Source: MED-G20 sp038108155 (GTDB lineage: Bacteria > Bacteroidota > Bacteroidia > Flavobacteriales_D > Parvicellaceae). From it: a stretch of DNA of 60,225 bases. The translations under genes were made by a program, and so were the position numbers. Under the pieces are notes generated by a model. It saw only the letters and a list, made by a program, of their open reading frames with translations, was not told the origin of the DNA and made no database searches. Below, in pieces: positions 24,099 to 33,041 of the stretch (positions within the stretch are counted from its first letter, which is position 1; the number at the start of each line of letters is the position of its first letter). The stretch is taken from NCBI GenBank assembly GCA_038108155.1, contig JAYNHP010000011.1:1-60225 (forward strand). Reading direction: 5' to 3'.

Positions 24099-26701
24099 TC
24101 AATTTCAAATTCTGGTTTTTTCTTTTCAGGTTCTTCAACGCCAAGTTTTTTTAAAAATTTGTCGAGTTTAGAGGAGTCCTTTTTCTTTTTTGTTTTTTTA
24201 TTTTGATGAACCTTAATATCTTGGATAGTGTCTTTATCTAATGGTTCTTGTTCAAGTTCAAATACTTCACTCTTTTTTTTCTCTTCTTGGTATTCGCCCT
24301 TTATGATCTCCTTAATTATTTCTTTTTCATTGGAAATTATTTCTTTTCTTTCCATCTTAATCTCTGCTTTATCAAAGCCATAACTTAAATCTTCAACAGG
24401 TCCAGATATTTTTAAAAATAATTGTTTTCCTTTTACTGGATTTTCTTGAACAACATCTGATTTTGATTTTTTTCTTCTAACTATGTCAGCCCAATTAAAA
24501 CTTAAGTGGTAATCCACTTGGTTTTCAAGATTATAATTTCCATAAAAAGAAAAATCTAAGACATCATTTTCAAAAATGGTTTTTTCAATTTCTGTTATTC
24601 CATTAGAATAAATTATAGTGGATTTAAAATCTTTAAATGCTACTTTGTGAAGATTTTTCTCGTAATGATTTATATCAATAATATTTCTAGTAATAACACT
24701 ACTTTCAAAAACTTTTAGAATATCGTATAAAAAAGGGTATTCTAAAAGAACAATATCTTTAAAGGTGTTTTTGGATTCAATAGAAGAGTTTTGAAAATCC
24801 CAATTATATAAAGAATCAAAAATTAATTTCGAATTAAACTCACTTGAAATACTTCCTGAAATATGTTCGTTTTTTATATAATCCTGTTCAAAATCATTAA
24901 ACGATTTCATTAACTTATTAATATTTAAATTTGATAATTCGCCATCTATCAACCAGTTTTGATTTTCACTACTTAAATCTGCGTTATAAATATTTAAAAA
25001 AATCCTTCCATCGTAAGACTCCATTAATAATTTTTTAATCTCTAAAGATTTATTGATGTTGAGTCTTTTTGTGACAACATTGGAAAATATCAAATTATCG
25101 TAATAAAGTTCATTGGCAGTTATGGCCCCTTCCAAGTCTATTTGATAATCTGTATTGGAAGAATCCTTAGAATCAAATATGTCTAAGAAATCATCTAGAT
25201 GGAATTTATCAAGTTTTAAGTCGTAATTACATTTAATTTTTTTGGATTCAGCTTGAATAAATTTATTCAAGCCCTCGAAACTTAAATTCATTGAAAATTC
25301 GTCTTTATTAAAAAATGAATTTTGGACAGTAATATTCGTATTTTTTTTAGTAATATCAGCTTCAAATTCATTTAATTCTAAATGGATTTCTTTTGGCAAG
25401 TAATCTATATTTATTTTTTTACTAACTAATTTTCCATCTAAATTCTCAAAAATTAATTTATTGTTTTTTGTAGTGATTTTTGTTTCTATTTCAATAGCAG
25501 TTTCTCCGTCCAAGGAAAAATCTTCAAGAGTTGTGAAAAAAGGAATTTTATTTAAATCAAATATCCCATCTATTTTTATAAAATAATTAGGCTCGTTAAA
25601 ATTATTAACCTCTAAATTTCCGCTCATTATTTTTTCATTAATGAGAGCTGAAAAATTTATTATTTTAAGTTTTTGTTCTTTATTATTGAATGACCCACTT
25701 AAATCAATTTTTTCTAACTGAATATTATTGAGATTGTCTTTCAAAGTTGCATTATTAGCATTAAAATTGACAAAGAAAGAAAGAGGTTGCTTATTGTTCA
25801 TTTCGCCATTTAGATTTCCATCAAAATTGAATATTCCTTCAGAGCTATATTTTGATTTAATTCCGGCATAGTCTAATGGTAGAATACTAAATATTTCAGA
25901 TATTTTAATTTGATTCCCTTTAATATTTAGATTTATCATGTCTTTTTTTGAGCTTTTATAAGCTCCCTCTAAAAAGAAATTCATATCTGCTATTTTTAAT
26001 TTTCCTTTTTTTATAGTCAAGGAAAAAGGATCATTTTTTACAAATAAAATAATATCTGTATCAGCATTTTTGGAACTTATATAATTTACACCTTCCAATT
26101 CGAATTTATTTACTAACATACTGGATAGTATATTTAAGTCGTATTCTTTGTTAGAGAATTGGCCTTTCAACTTTGAATCTGAAATAGTAAAATCATATTC
26201 TTGACTTAAGGGAATATTTTGGTAATTTATTGAGAAATTATTAAGAATAAGTTGATCTAAAGAAAACTTAAAATTTTTATTTTCATTTTTATCGTTAGGA
26301 GCAAATACATTGAAATTTTCTTCCCCATTTGAATTTATTTTTGCCGCAAAACTCCCATTTTTCAGCACTAATTTTCTAACTATATATTTTTCATTAATTA
26401 AATCATAAGCATCAAAATTTAGAAAAGCACTATTTGCAAAGAGTAAAGTATCATTATTAGCAAAAGGATCTTTTATCAATAGATTGGAGAATTGTAAAGA
26501 GATTGCTGGAAAATAATTGAAAGCACTTAATTCTATATCTTTAATAATCATTGGGGAGATAAGCTGATTATTTATCTGTTTTAATGCAATTTCTTTAATC
26601 TCTTTGTCGTATAATTTTACCACAGAAAATAAAACTCCAAATAACAATAGAATTATTATAGCTAATATTGAAACGATATACTTAATTATACGAATAACCA
26701 T
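24092..26701 (-). CDS. AsmA-like envelope protein
   Basis: 869 residues with one N-terminal membrane helix (about 5-27) and a very long beta-rich periplasmic region of the AsmA/TamB/YhdP type, proteins thought to bridge the membranes and carry phospholipids. Typical pieces are IKDIELSAFNYFPAISLQFSN near residue 50 and repeated predicted strands ending in LFLKISGPVEDLSYGFDKAE. The last about 100 residues are highly charged (KKTKKKKDSSKLDKFLKKLG), and may be a cytoplasmic-looking or disordered tail. It follows the M23 peptidase gene by 21 nt on the same strand. Confidence 0.82.
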   Translation of the reverse strand: MVIRIIKYIVSILAIIILLLFGVLFSVVKLYDKEIKEIALKQINNQLISPMIIKDIELSAFNYFPAISLQFSNLLIKDPFANNDTLLFANSAFLNFDAYDLINEKYIVRKLVLKNGSFAAKINSNGEENFNVFAPNDKNENKNFKFSLDQLILNNFSINYQNIPLSQEYDFTISDSKLKGQFSNKEYDLNILSSMLVNKFELEGVNYISSKNADTDIILFVKNDPFSLTIKKGKLKIADMNFFLEGAYKSSKKDMINLNIKGNQIKISEIFSILPLDYAGIKSKYSSEGIFNFDGNLNGEMNNKQPLSFFVNFNANNATLKDNLNNIQLEKIDLSGSFNNKEQKLKIINFSALINEKIMSGNLEVNNFNEPNYFIKIDGIFDLNKIPFFTTLEDFSLDGETAIEIETKITTKNNKLIFENLDGKLVSKKINIDYLPKEIHLELNEFEADITKKNTNITVQNSFFNKDEFSMNLSFEGLNKFIQAESKKIKCNYDLKLDKFHLDDFLDIFDSKDSSNTDYQIDLEGAITANELYYDNLIFSNVVTKRLNINKSLEIKKLLMESYDGRIFLNIYNADLSSENQNWLIDGELSNLNINKLMKSFNDFEQDYIKNEHISGSISSEFNSKLIFDSLYNWDFQNSSIESKNTFKDIVLLEYPFLYDILKVFESSVITRNIIDINHYEKNLHKVAFKDFKSTIIYSNGITEIEKTIFENDVLDFSFYGNYNLENQVDYHLSFNWADIVRRKKSKSDVVQENPVKGKQLFLKISGPVEDLSYGFDKAEIKMERKEIISNEKEIIKEIIKGEYQEEKKKSEVFELEQEPLDKDTIQDIKVHQNKKTKKKKDSSKLDKFLKKLGVEEPEKKKPEFEIDQ

Positions 26702-26722
26702 ATAAATTGAAAAGTTTTTGAC

Positions 26723-27982
26723 TTATTCCAAGCTTATACTGTCTAGAGTTGCTTTTATATCTGCTATATCTAGAAAGTATTTAGCCTTTAAATTTTCTGC
26801 AATAGGGTCCTTACTTGGCACATTTAGTTTTAGTGGGTTTTTAGCTTTGCCATTTATATACACACGGTAATCTAAGTGTGGACCTGTACTTAAGCCCGTA
26901 CTTCCTACTTCTCCAATTTTCTCTCCCTGTTCAACATATTTACCCACCTTAATTCCTTTTTCAAATCTTAATAAATGTAAGTATTTAGTAACCACGTTAC
27001 CGAAAGAATGTTTTATTTTAATCATATTTCCAGCACCACCAGATCTGCCAGCAAATATTATTTTTCCATCTCCTGTTGAGACCACATCTGTTCCTGATGG
27101 AGCTGCATAATCAACCCCATGGTGAGGTCTGTATATCTTTTTAATTGGATGTAATCTTCTATTAGAAAATTTGGATGAAATTCTTACATACTCTAAAGGT
27201 GCTGAGAGTAATGCCCTTTGCATACTTTCTCCAGATTCTGTGAAATAACTTTCTACTTTTTTAGATTTTGACAAATATCTAAATGCATAAAAGTCTCTTC
27301 CTTTGTGGTTAAATAAAATGGCTTTAATATTTCCAACACCAATAAATTTATTCTCTACATATTTAGATTCAAAAATTATTTTGTAGTTGTCTCCTAACTG
27401 AATATCAAAAAAATCAATTGTCCAAGCGTACAAACTAGCAACTTTGGAGACCAATGCAGGACTTAATTTATTGTCGATAAAACTTTGCCATAGACTAGAA
27501 GATATTGTTCCAGATGCTTTTTGAATTCTTATATCAACAGGGCTTTTTATAACGGTTATGTTCAATGAATCTAAAAAACTCATGATTACCTTTTCAGTAA
27601 GTGAATGCTGGTAAATTAAATTAGAAAATTTATTGCTATCGGAATTGAAGATGGTGTAGTATTTATCTCCTGGGTATATTCTTCTTATGTCATAAATTTC
27701 TTTAAAGTCATTTCCTAAACTATAAATCTTATCGTAGGGAATATTTAAACTTTGTAATATCTCGCTAAAACTTTCTCCGTTTTTTACGGAACTACTATCA
27801 ATTTTAAAATTTTCAAGACTGAAGCCCTGTATTTTTTTAAATATTTTAACTTCTTCATTTTGCTTAATAGAATCCTGACTTGACTCTTGGATATTTGTAT
27901 GGGCAGAACTACAAGTTGAGAATAAAAATACAATTCCAAGGAATAAGAAAGTTGAAATGAAATTATTAAGTCTAAATACCAT
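26723..27982 (-). CDS. M23 family metallopeptidase (LytM-type), likely lipoprotein
   Basis: 419 residues. The N-terminus (IVFLFSTCSSAHTN) has a possible lipobox cysteine. Residues about 60-120 look like an OapA/LysM-type segment (FSEILQSLNIPYDKIY). The LytM domain lies at about 265-385, with His287-x3-Asp291 (HHGVDYAAPSGTDV), the catalytic-region YLHLLRF, and GPHLDYRV, where the usual second zinc-site HxH reads His369-Leu-Asp371. It would cut or regulate cutting of peptidoglycan cross-links in the periplasm. It is between the methyltransferase and AsmA genes in the same direction. Confidence 0.88.
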   Translation of the reverse strand: MVFRLNNFISTFLFLGIVFLFSTCSSAHTNIQESSQDSIKQNEEVKIFKKIQGFSLENFKIDSSSVKNGESFSEILQSLNIPYDKIYSLGNDFKEIYDIRRIYPGDKYYTIFNSDSNKFSNLIYQHSLTEKVIMSFLDSLNITVIKSPVDIRIQKASGTISSSLWQSFIDNKLSPALVSKVASLYAWTIDFFDIQLGDNYKIIFESKYVENKFIGVGNIKAILFNHKGRDFYAFRYLSKSKKVESYFTESGESMQRALLSAPLEYVRISSKFSNRRLHPIKKIYRPHHGVDYAAPSGTDVVSTGDGKIIFAGRSGGAGNMIKIKHSFGNVVTKYLHLLRFEKGIKVGKYVEQGEKIGEVGSTGLSTGPHLDYRVYINGKAKNPLKLNVPSKDPIAENLKAKYFLDIADIKATLDSISLE

Positions 27983-28064
27983 ACAGATTACAATGATAAT
28001 TCAACAGTGTAATTAAACTCTAGAATTCAGGACAAATTATAAACATTAAAATGTGTTTTATAGT

Positions 28065-28853
28065 TCAATAAAAATTACTTCTATGAATTAACTTTATATG
28101 CTCTTTTTCCCTGTTTTTTTTGAAAAAAACTATGCCTAATGAAAATAAATCTAGACTAAGCATTACTTTATCAAAATTGCAAATTTCTTCCCAAGCTTGT
28201 TTCATGTCGCTAGACCAATAAATATCGTCAAAAATGAAAATTGAATCTTCGTTGGTGTACTCTACTAGCCAATAGAAATATCTTAACGTAGCTTCTTTAG
28301 AATGGTTACCGTCAAAAAAAATCAAATCATATTTATTTTTTAAAAGTTGTGGAATTATTTGGTCAAAAGGCTGGTTTAAAAGCGCTACATTCTTGAGCTT
28401 TAAAGTATTGAAGTTTTTTTGAGCGAGGTCACTTACCTTAGGATCTCCTTCAATAGTAGTAACTTTGCCCTCTTTATTGGCATTTGATAAATAAGCTGTT
28501 GTAAGTCCTAAAGAGGTGCCTATTTCTAGGATATTTTTTTTTTGAAAAAAACTTACCATCCTAAATAGTATTTGTGCTTTTTCAGGTCTTGACTGAACTT
28601 TTTTAGTTAAAATATTAATAGTGCTAGTAGTAGACTTTATAGATTTTGATCCTACACCTAAATCTTTTAATTCAATTGGGTCTGTTTGTTTTAAAAGCAA
28701 ACTTCTCACATGTTCTATCCCAACAAAAGAGTAATACTTAATTGAATTATCCAATATGTTTTCTATCATATCATAAACCAATGGAGAATGGATATTGTAT
28801 TTATTGGTTCCCTGAAATAAAAACTTTAAATAAAAGGTGATTTTTTTAACCAT
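28065..28853 (-). CDS. class I SAM-dependent O-methyltransferase-like protein
   Basis: 262 residues from the ATG at 28853. A longer frame reaches 28904, but its first 17 residues would run almost to the tatC start and lack family character, so I prefer the inner start. The Rossmann methyltransferase core shows motif I NILEIGTSLGLTTAYLSNA, then GKVTTIEGDPKVSDLAQKNF and YDLIFFDGNHSKEATLRYF with EDSIFIFDDIYWS, as in O-methyltransferase 3 (catechol/caffeoyl-type) proteins. The substrate is unknown. It may share a transcript with the M23 gene 82 nt downstream. Confidence 0.8.
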   Translation of the reverse strand: MVKKITFYLKFLFQGTNKYNIHSPLVYDMIENILDNSIKYYSFVGIEHVRSLLLKQTDPIELKDLGVGSKSIKSTTSTINILTKKVQSRPEKAQILFRMVSFFQKKNILEIGTSLGLTTAYLSNANKEGKVTTIEGDPKVSDLAQKNFNTLKLKNVALLNQPFDQIIPQLLKNKYDLIFFDGNHSKEATLRYFYWLVEYTNEDSIFIFDDIYWSSDMKQAWEEICNFDKVMLSLDLFSLGIVFFKKNREKEHIKLIHRSNFY

Positions 28854-28911
28854 ATACAAATTTAAGGCTTTAGTTGGTGCTAATAAAAATTTTATTAAAG
28901 ACATTATCTAT

Positions 28912-28919
28912 TAGATTTG
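28912..28919 (+). promoter_or_regulatory. predicted -7 element for tatC
   Basis: TAGATTTG is an exact match to TAnnTTTG and ends 5 nt before the tatC ATG, so transcription would begin at or next to the start codon (leaderless or nearly so). No TTG lies at the expected upstream distance, which weakens the call. Confidence 0.3.
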
Positions 28920-28924
28920 TAGTT

Positions 28925-29767
28925 ATGAAAAGTGAAAATGAAAAAAAAGAGCTTTCTTTTTTAGGACACTTAGAAGAATTAAGATGGAGGCTTGTAAGGT
29001 CAAGCATTGTTATAATTTTAGCTGCAATAGTACTATTTTATTTTACAGACCCAATTGTACAGCAGTTTTACATAAATATGTCCAAAACTTCTTTTCCTAC
29101 CTATCAGTTTTTTTGTCTTCTATCTGAAAAATTAAATATTAGTGATGCACTTTGTGCAGAAGACATTCCTATTCAAATTCAATCTATTGAAATGACCAAA
29201 CAATTTTCGACAAATATGTATTTTGCATTGATTGGAGGGGTAATTATTTCTTTTCCATTTACATTTTACCAAATATGGTCGTTTGTTAAGCCCGGATTAA
29301 ATATAAAAGAACTCAAAGCAACTAGGTGGATTGGCTTCAACGCTAGCTTATTATTTTTTATAGGTATTTTATTTGGCTATTTCTTAATTAGTCCTCTTTG
29401 CGTTCAATTCTTTGGAGGCTATAAATTGACAGATCAAATTCAAAATAACTTTACAATTAGCTCTTACATGTCAATGATAACAACATCTACTTTTTTATCA
29501 GGTTTGTTTTTTGAGCTTCCAATTGTTATGTATATACTAGCAAAAATTGGAATATTAGGTCCGGATATTCTAAAAAAATATCGTAAACATTCTTTAGTAG
29601 CTATTCTAATACTATCTGCTTTAATTACTCCTCCTGATGTAGTAAGTCAACTTTTAGTCTCTTTTCCTATTTATGCTTTATACGAATTTGGAATTATTAT
29701 CGTTAAAAGAGTGGAAAAGAAAAGAAAAAAAGATCTTGAAAACGAACAAAATACCAATACTGACTAA
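28925..29767 (+). CDS. tatC: Sec-independent (Tat) translocase subunit TatC
   Basis: Core receptor subunit that binds twin-arginine signal peptides and exports folded proteins. From the ATG at 28925 the protein has 280 residues; an upstream TTG in frame at 28874 would add a non-family sequence. It has the N-terminal LSFLGHLEELRWRLVRS signature and about six membrane helices, with FPFTFYQIWSFVKPGL and the late ALITPPDVVSQLLV typical of the family. A periplasmic insertion with two Cys lies after helix 1. No tatA/B gene is adjacent. The stop overlaps the lptB ATG by 1 nt. Confidence 0.95.
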   Translation: MKSENEKKELSFLGHLEELRWRLVRSSIVIILAAIVLFYFTDPIVQQFYINMSKTSFPTYQFFCLLSEKLNISDALCAEDIPIQIQSIEMTKQFSTNMYFALIGGVIISFPFTFYQIWSFVKPGLNIKELKATRWIGFNASLLFFIGILFGYFLISPLCVQFFGGYKLTDQIQNNFTISSYMSMITTSTFLSGLFFELPIVMYILAKIGILGPDILKKYRKHSLVAILILSALITPPDVVSQLLVSFPIYALYEFGIIIVKRVEKKRKKDLENEQNTNTD

Positions 29768-30507
29768 TGGAACTTAAGTCTATAAATATTAATAAGTCTT
29801 ACAAAGGAATCAAAGTTGTCAAGGGAGTTTCCGTAAGCTTAAAAAAAGGTGAAATAGTTGGTCTACTAGGTCCTAACGGGGCTGGTAAAACCACAACTTT
29901 TGATATGATAGTTGGATTAATAAGTCCAGAAGAAGGAAAAGTTTTTTTAAATGACTTGGAGATTACTAAAGTTCCAATGTACAAAAGGTCAAAAATGGGA
30001 ATTGGATATCTTCCTCAAGAAGTTTCAGTTTTCAGAAAATTATCTGTTGAAGACAATATAAAAGCAATTTTAGAAATGTCTAGTCTATCTAAAGAAGAAC
30101 AAAAAGATAAATTGGAAAGCCTAATTTCAGAGTTTGGATTAAATCACGTAAGAAAAAATTTGGGGAGAAATCTTTCTGGCGGGGAAAAAAGAAGAACAGA
30201 AATTGCCAGATGTTTGGCTAATGAGCCTGATTTTATATTATTAGACGAACCTTTTGCAGGAGTTGACCCGATTGCAGTAGAAGATATCCAAAGAATTGTC
30301 CTTAAGCTCAAGAAAAAAAAGATTGGGATTTTAATTACTGATCACAATGTACAAGAAACATTATCAATTGTTGATAGAGCATACTTGCTTTTTGAAGGAA
30401 AAATTCTCAAAGATGGAACCGCCGAAGATCTTGCTAAAGACGAGCAAGTGAGAAAGGTTTATTTGGGCCAAAAATTTGAATTAAAAAAGAAAACAATTGA
30501 TTTTTGA
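29767..30507 (+). CDS. lptB: LPS export ABC transporter ATP-binding protein LptB
   Basis: 246-residue ATPase that powers lipopolysaccharide extraction from the inner membrane with LptFG and LptC. Complete nucleotide-binding domain: Walker A GPNGAGKTT, Q-loop YLPQEVSVF, signature LSGGEKRR, Walker B FILLDEPFAGVDP and switch histidine ITDHNV. The FAGVDP form and the C-terminal KVYLGQKFELK are typical of LptB. It is translationally coupled to tatC and immediately followed by tsaB. lptC lies elsewhere in the window (16114-16671). Confidence 0.95.
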   Translation: MELKSININKSYKGIKVVKGVSVSLKKGEIVGLLGPNGAGKTTTFDMIVGLISPEEGKVFLNDLEITKVPMYKRSKMGIGYLPQEVSVFRKLSVEDNIKAILEMSSLSKEEQKDKLESLISEFGLNHVRKNLGRNLSGGEKRRTEIARCLANEPDFILLDEPFAGVDPIAVEDIQRIVLKLKKKKIGILITDHNVQETLSIVDRAYLLFEGKILKDGTAEDLAKDEQVRKVYLGQKFELKKKTIDF

Positions 30508-31179
30508 ATGGCGTTAATTCTAAATATTGAAACATCTACCAAAACTTGTTCTGTAAACCTATCTAAAAATGGGAAATCGCTAGGTGTTAATGAAATTACA
30601 AGTGAAAAATATGTTCACGGGGAGAAACTTCATCTTTTAATAAAAGATCTTTTTGCGTCTTTAAATCTTTCATTGAAACAGATGGATGCAGTTGGTATAA
30701 GTGCTGGTCCTGGGTCTTTTACTGGTCTTAGGATTGGTGTTGCAACAGCTAAAGGATTGGCTTTTGGACTTGACATTCCTCTTATTAGCATGAATTCTCT
30801 TGAAATAATGATCAATTGCTATGATAATAAATACACTAATGACAATGCATTGTATTTTCCAATGATAGACGCCAGAAGAAGAGAAGTTTTTACTGCTGGA
30901 TTTAATTCTCAAAAAAAACAAATTACAGAGATTGCGTGTCCAGAAATTAATTATGATTTTTTAAAAGTTTATGAAAATTACCAAAGGCTTTATTTTTTAG
31001 GAGATGGGGCATTAAAATTTAAGAAAGAATTCAATTCTAAAGTTGTAGAAATTGATGAATCAGTACCAAACTCTTCAACTGGAATGTCGAATAAAACATT
31101 TGAAAAATTCAAAAATAAGGAATTTGAAAGCATTCCTTATTTTAACCCTTATTATCTTAAAGATTTTTTTACTGGTTAA
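30508..31179 (+). CDS. tsaB: tRNA t6A biosynthesis protein TsaB
   Basis: 223-residue ASKHA-fold partner of TsaD in forming threonylcarbamoyl-adenosine (t6A37) in ANN-decoding tRNAs. The N-terminus ALILNIETSTKTCSVNLSKNG and the segment GISAGPGSFTGLRIGVATAKG are diagnostic, followed by YFPMIDARRREVFTAGF. Its ATG follows the lptB stop codon with no gap, so it is co-translated with lptB. Length is normal. tsaD, tsaC and tsaE are not in the window. Confidence 0.94.
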   Translation: MALILNIETSTKTCSVNLSKNGKSLGVNEITSEKYVHGEKLHLLIKDLFASLNLSLKQMDAVGISAGPGSFTGLRIGVATAKGLAFGLDIPLISMNSLEIMINCYDNKYTNDNALYFPMIDARRREVFTAGFNSQKKQITEIACPEINYDFLKVYENYQRLYFLGDGALKFKKEFNSKVVEIDESVPNSSTGMSNKTFEKFKNKEFESIPYFNPYYLKDFFTG

Positions 31180-31251
31180 AAAAAAATAAAAAATTTCTTC
31201 CTAGAATTAAAATTATATAGATATTAGCAAACAATTAATAATTGAAATAGT

Positions 31252-31644
31252 TTGTACTATATAGAAGCTTCCAAAGAAACTCCACTAGTATCTTTAAACT
31301 CAGAAAAAGGAGTTTTCTTAATTGACGGTAATTGTGTTTCTGAAAATCCTGATGAGTTTTTCAATAACATTACGAATTGGATTGAAAATTATTCGAAAAA
31401 CCCGTATAAAACTACCACGCTAACAATAAATCTAGGAGAGATAAATATTTCATCCTCTAAATTTTTACTCAATATCATATACCAACTGGAAAACTTAGAT
31501 AAATCTGGTTTTCAAGTTAAGGTTAGATGGGTATATAAAAATGGGGAAGATGGAAATTATGAGCTAGGAAAGGATTACTCGGAAATGGCTTCAGTTCCTT
31601 TTGATTTTATTGAAACTGTCGAGAATTTTGTTTCCAATATTTAA
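31252..31644 (+). CDS. SiaC-like (DUF1987) protein lacking the phospho-threonine
   Basis: 130 residues matching the SiaC/DUF1987 family: N-terminal YIEASKETPLVSLNSEKGVF, central WIENYSKNPYKTTTLTINL, and VKVRWVYKNGEDGNYELGKD near the end. In Pseudomonas SiaC, a threonine in a Leu-Asn-Thr-Ser-Ser context is switched by kinase SiaB and phosphatase SiaA to control diguanylate cyclase SiaD. Here the site reads Ile-Asn-Ile66-Ser-Ser. The start is TTG at 31252; an in-frame TAG lies at 31248-31250 and no ATG fits. No SiaA, B or D homologue is near. Cytoplasmic. Confidence 0.78.
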   Translation: MYYIEASKETPLVSLNSEKGVFLIDGNCVSENPDEFFNNITNWIENYSKNPYKTTTLTINLGEINISSSKFLLNIIYQLENLDKSGFQVKVRWVYKNGEDGNYELGKDYSEMASVPFDFIETVENFVSNI

Positions 31645-31664
31645 CCTAACTTAAAGCTATTGTC

Positions 31665-32273
31665 ATGACTAAATCAACGCACCAAATACTATACATAATA
31701 TTATTTGTTTTACTAGCAATATTGTATATTATTCAATTTTCTAAATCAGGTAGGACTGAAAATTTACCAACTCCTGAAAAGGAATTTTCTATTCAACCAC
31801 CAAATGAGGGAGGTTTAAACATAGCATTTGTAAATAGCGATACAGTTTCTAAATATTATGAATTTGCTAAAAAAATTCAAAAAACCTTAACAACGAAAAG
31901 ATCGGAAGCAGAAGGACAAATTAAAAGCAAATACTTTGCTTATGAAAGTCTGGTTCAAGAATTTGAAAAAGCATCCCCAATAATGGGAGATAGAGAGAAA
32001 ATGGAAAAAGCTCAAAAGATTAGACTTCTTGAACAAGAAATTATGCAAGTTGAACAGCAGCTTTCAGAGCAGGTTTCAAGAGAAGAACTCGAAATGACAC
32101 AAAGTTACATTGTGAAAACTAATGACTATATGCAAGAAATTGGCAAAACTCTAGGTTACGATTACGTGATGAGTTATAGAGTTGGAGGTGCAATGCTTTA
32201 TGCTAATGAACGTCACGATATCACAACTAAAATAATTAAATTGCTTAACGAACGTTACGAATCTTCCAAATAA
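31665..32273 (+). CDS. OmpH/Skp-like periplasmic chaperone, membrane anchored
   Basis: 202 residues. An uncleaved-looking hydrophobic helix (about 10-27) is followed by a linker and the Skp/OmpH pattern: GLNIAFVNSDTVSKYYEF, a long charged coiled coil (about 75-150, with EKMEKAQKIRLLEQEIMQVE), and the C-terminal IGKTLGYDYVMSYRVGGAML that folds back into the trimer head. Skp proteins hold unfolded outer-membrane proteins in the periplasm. It precedes a TonB-like gene and, further on, a TonB-dependent receptor, so a local clientele is possible but speculative. Confidence 0.85.
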   Translation: MTKSTHQILYIILFVLLAILYIIQFSKSGRTENLPTPEKEFSIQPPNEGGLNIAFVNSDTVSKYYEFAKKIQKTLTTKRSEAEGQIKSKYFAYESLVQEFEKASPIMGDREKMEKAQKIRLLEQEIMQVEQQLSEQVSREELEMTQSYIVKTNDYMQEIGKTLGYDYVMSYRVGGAMLYANERHDITTKIIKLLNERYESSK

Positions 32274-32317
32274 GAAACGTTTTATTATTTTCTTCGTATA
32301 TTTTGTTAAACTTCGTT

Positions 32318-33034
32318 ATGAACTTTTTAGTTCTTTTAGAGAAATATCAAAATGCAATCCTTGGAACATTAATAGTTCATATACTAATTTTTGTTTGGTT
32401 AAATATTCAAAATGTCTCCTTTTATATAATCCAACCAAAGGAAAAAGTTTTGGCTACACTAGATTTCACAGTACCAGAAAATAATTTAATTCCAAAAGAA
32501 ACTAAAGAAAATTATTCTGACAACGAAGTAGAAGTTACCAATGCTGCATCTAATTTTGATCAGGAAAAAGATATGAGTGCATCTCAGAAAAAAGCACTAG
32601 AAGATAAGGTTATAGAAGAAGTTAAAGAATTTGAGAAGAAACAATTTAACGACTTTGGAAAAGACAATCCTGTAATAGAAAATAATCATTATGAAAATAA
32701 AATAAATGATAATTCGATTAACAAAACTGTAAATAAGTCTTTAAAAAAGACCTCGAATGCTACTGCAAAATATTTTTGTGAGAATAGAAATATGATTTTA
32801 CAAAAAATCCCATCCTATCTTTGTAATCAAACTGGGACAGTAAGATTGACAATTAAAGTTAATCCCAAGGGAGAAGTAACAGACTGCAAAGTAGATAATT
32901 CAGAAACTAATACGTCTAATCAGTGCTTAATAGAAAATGCTATAAATTACGCTAAGAATTGGAAATTCAACCAGGATTTTTCAAGCACACAAAGACAAGA
33001 AGGTTGGATTGAATTTATTTACTTATCTCAATAA
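32318..33034 (+). CDS. TonB-like energy transducer (divergent)
   Basis: 238 residues from the ATG at 32318 (a TTG five codons upstream is less likely). One N-terminal membrane helix (about 12-33) leads into an acidic/Asn-rich spacer of about 110 residues. The C-terminal domain (about 155-235) has the TonB_C-type pattern TGTVRLTIKVNPKGEVTDCK followed by an AINYAKNWKFNQD segment. Instead of the usual proline/lysine spacer it is rich in Asn, Lys and Glu, and four Cys fall in the C-terminal domain. ExbB/ExbD are not adjacent. Called TonB-like by fold pattern and by the downstream receptor gene. Confidence 0.6.
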   Translation: MNFLVLLEKYQNAILGTLIVHILIFVWLNIQNVSFYIIQPKEKVLATLDFTVPENNLIPKETKENYSDNEVEVTNAASNFDQEKDMSASQKKALEDKVIEEVKEFEKKQFNDFGKDNPVIENNHYENKINDNSINKTVNKSLKKTSNATAKYFCENRNMILQKIPSYLCNQTGTVRLTIKVNPKGEVTDCKVDNSETNTSNQCLIENAINYAKNWKFNQDFSSTQRQEGWIEFIYLSQ

Positions 33035-33041
33035 TAAAAAA

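Noticed and set aside
28853..28925. Longer N-termini for the methyltransferase (to 28904) and tatC (from 28874), which would make the two divergent genes overlap
   Set aside because: The added residues lack family similarity, and the inner ATGs fit the known N-termini and leave a normal 71-bp divergent region.
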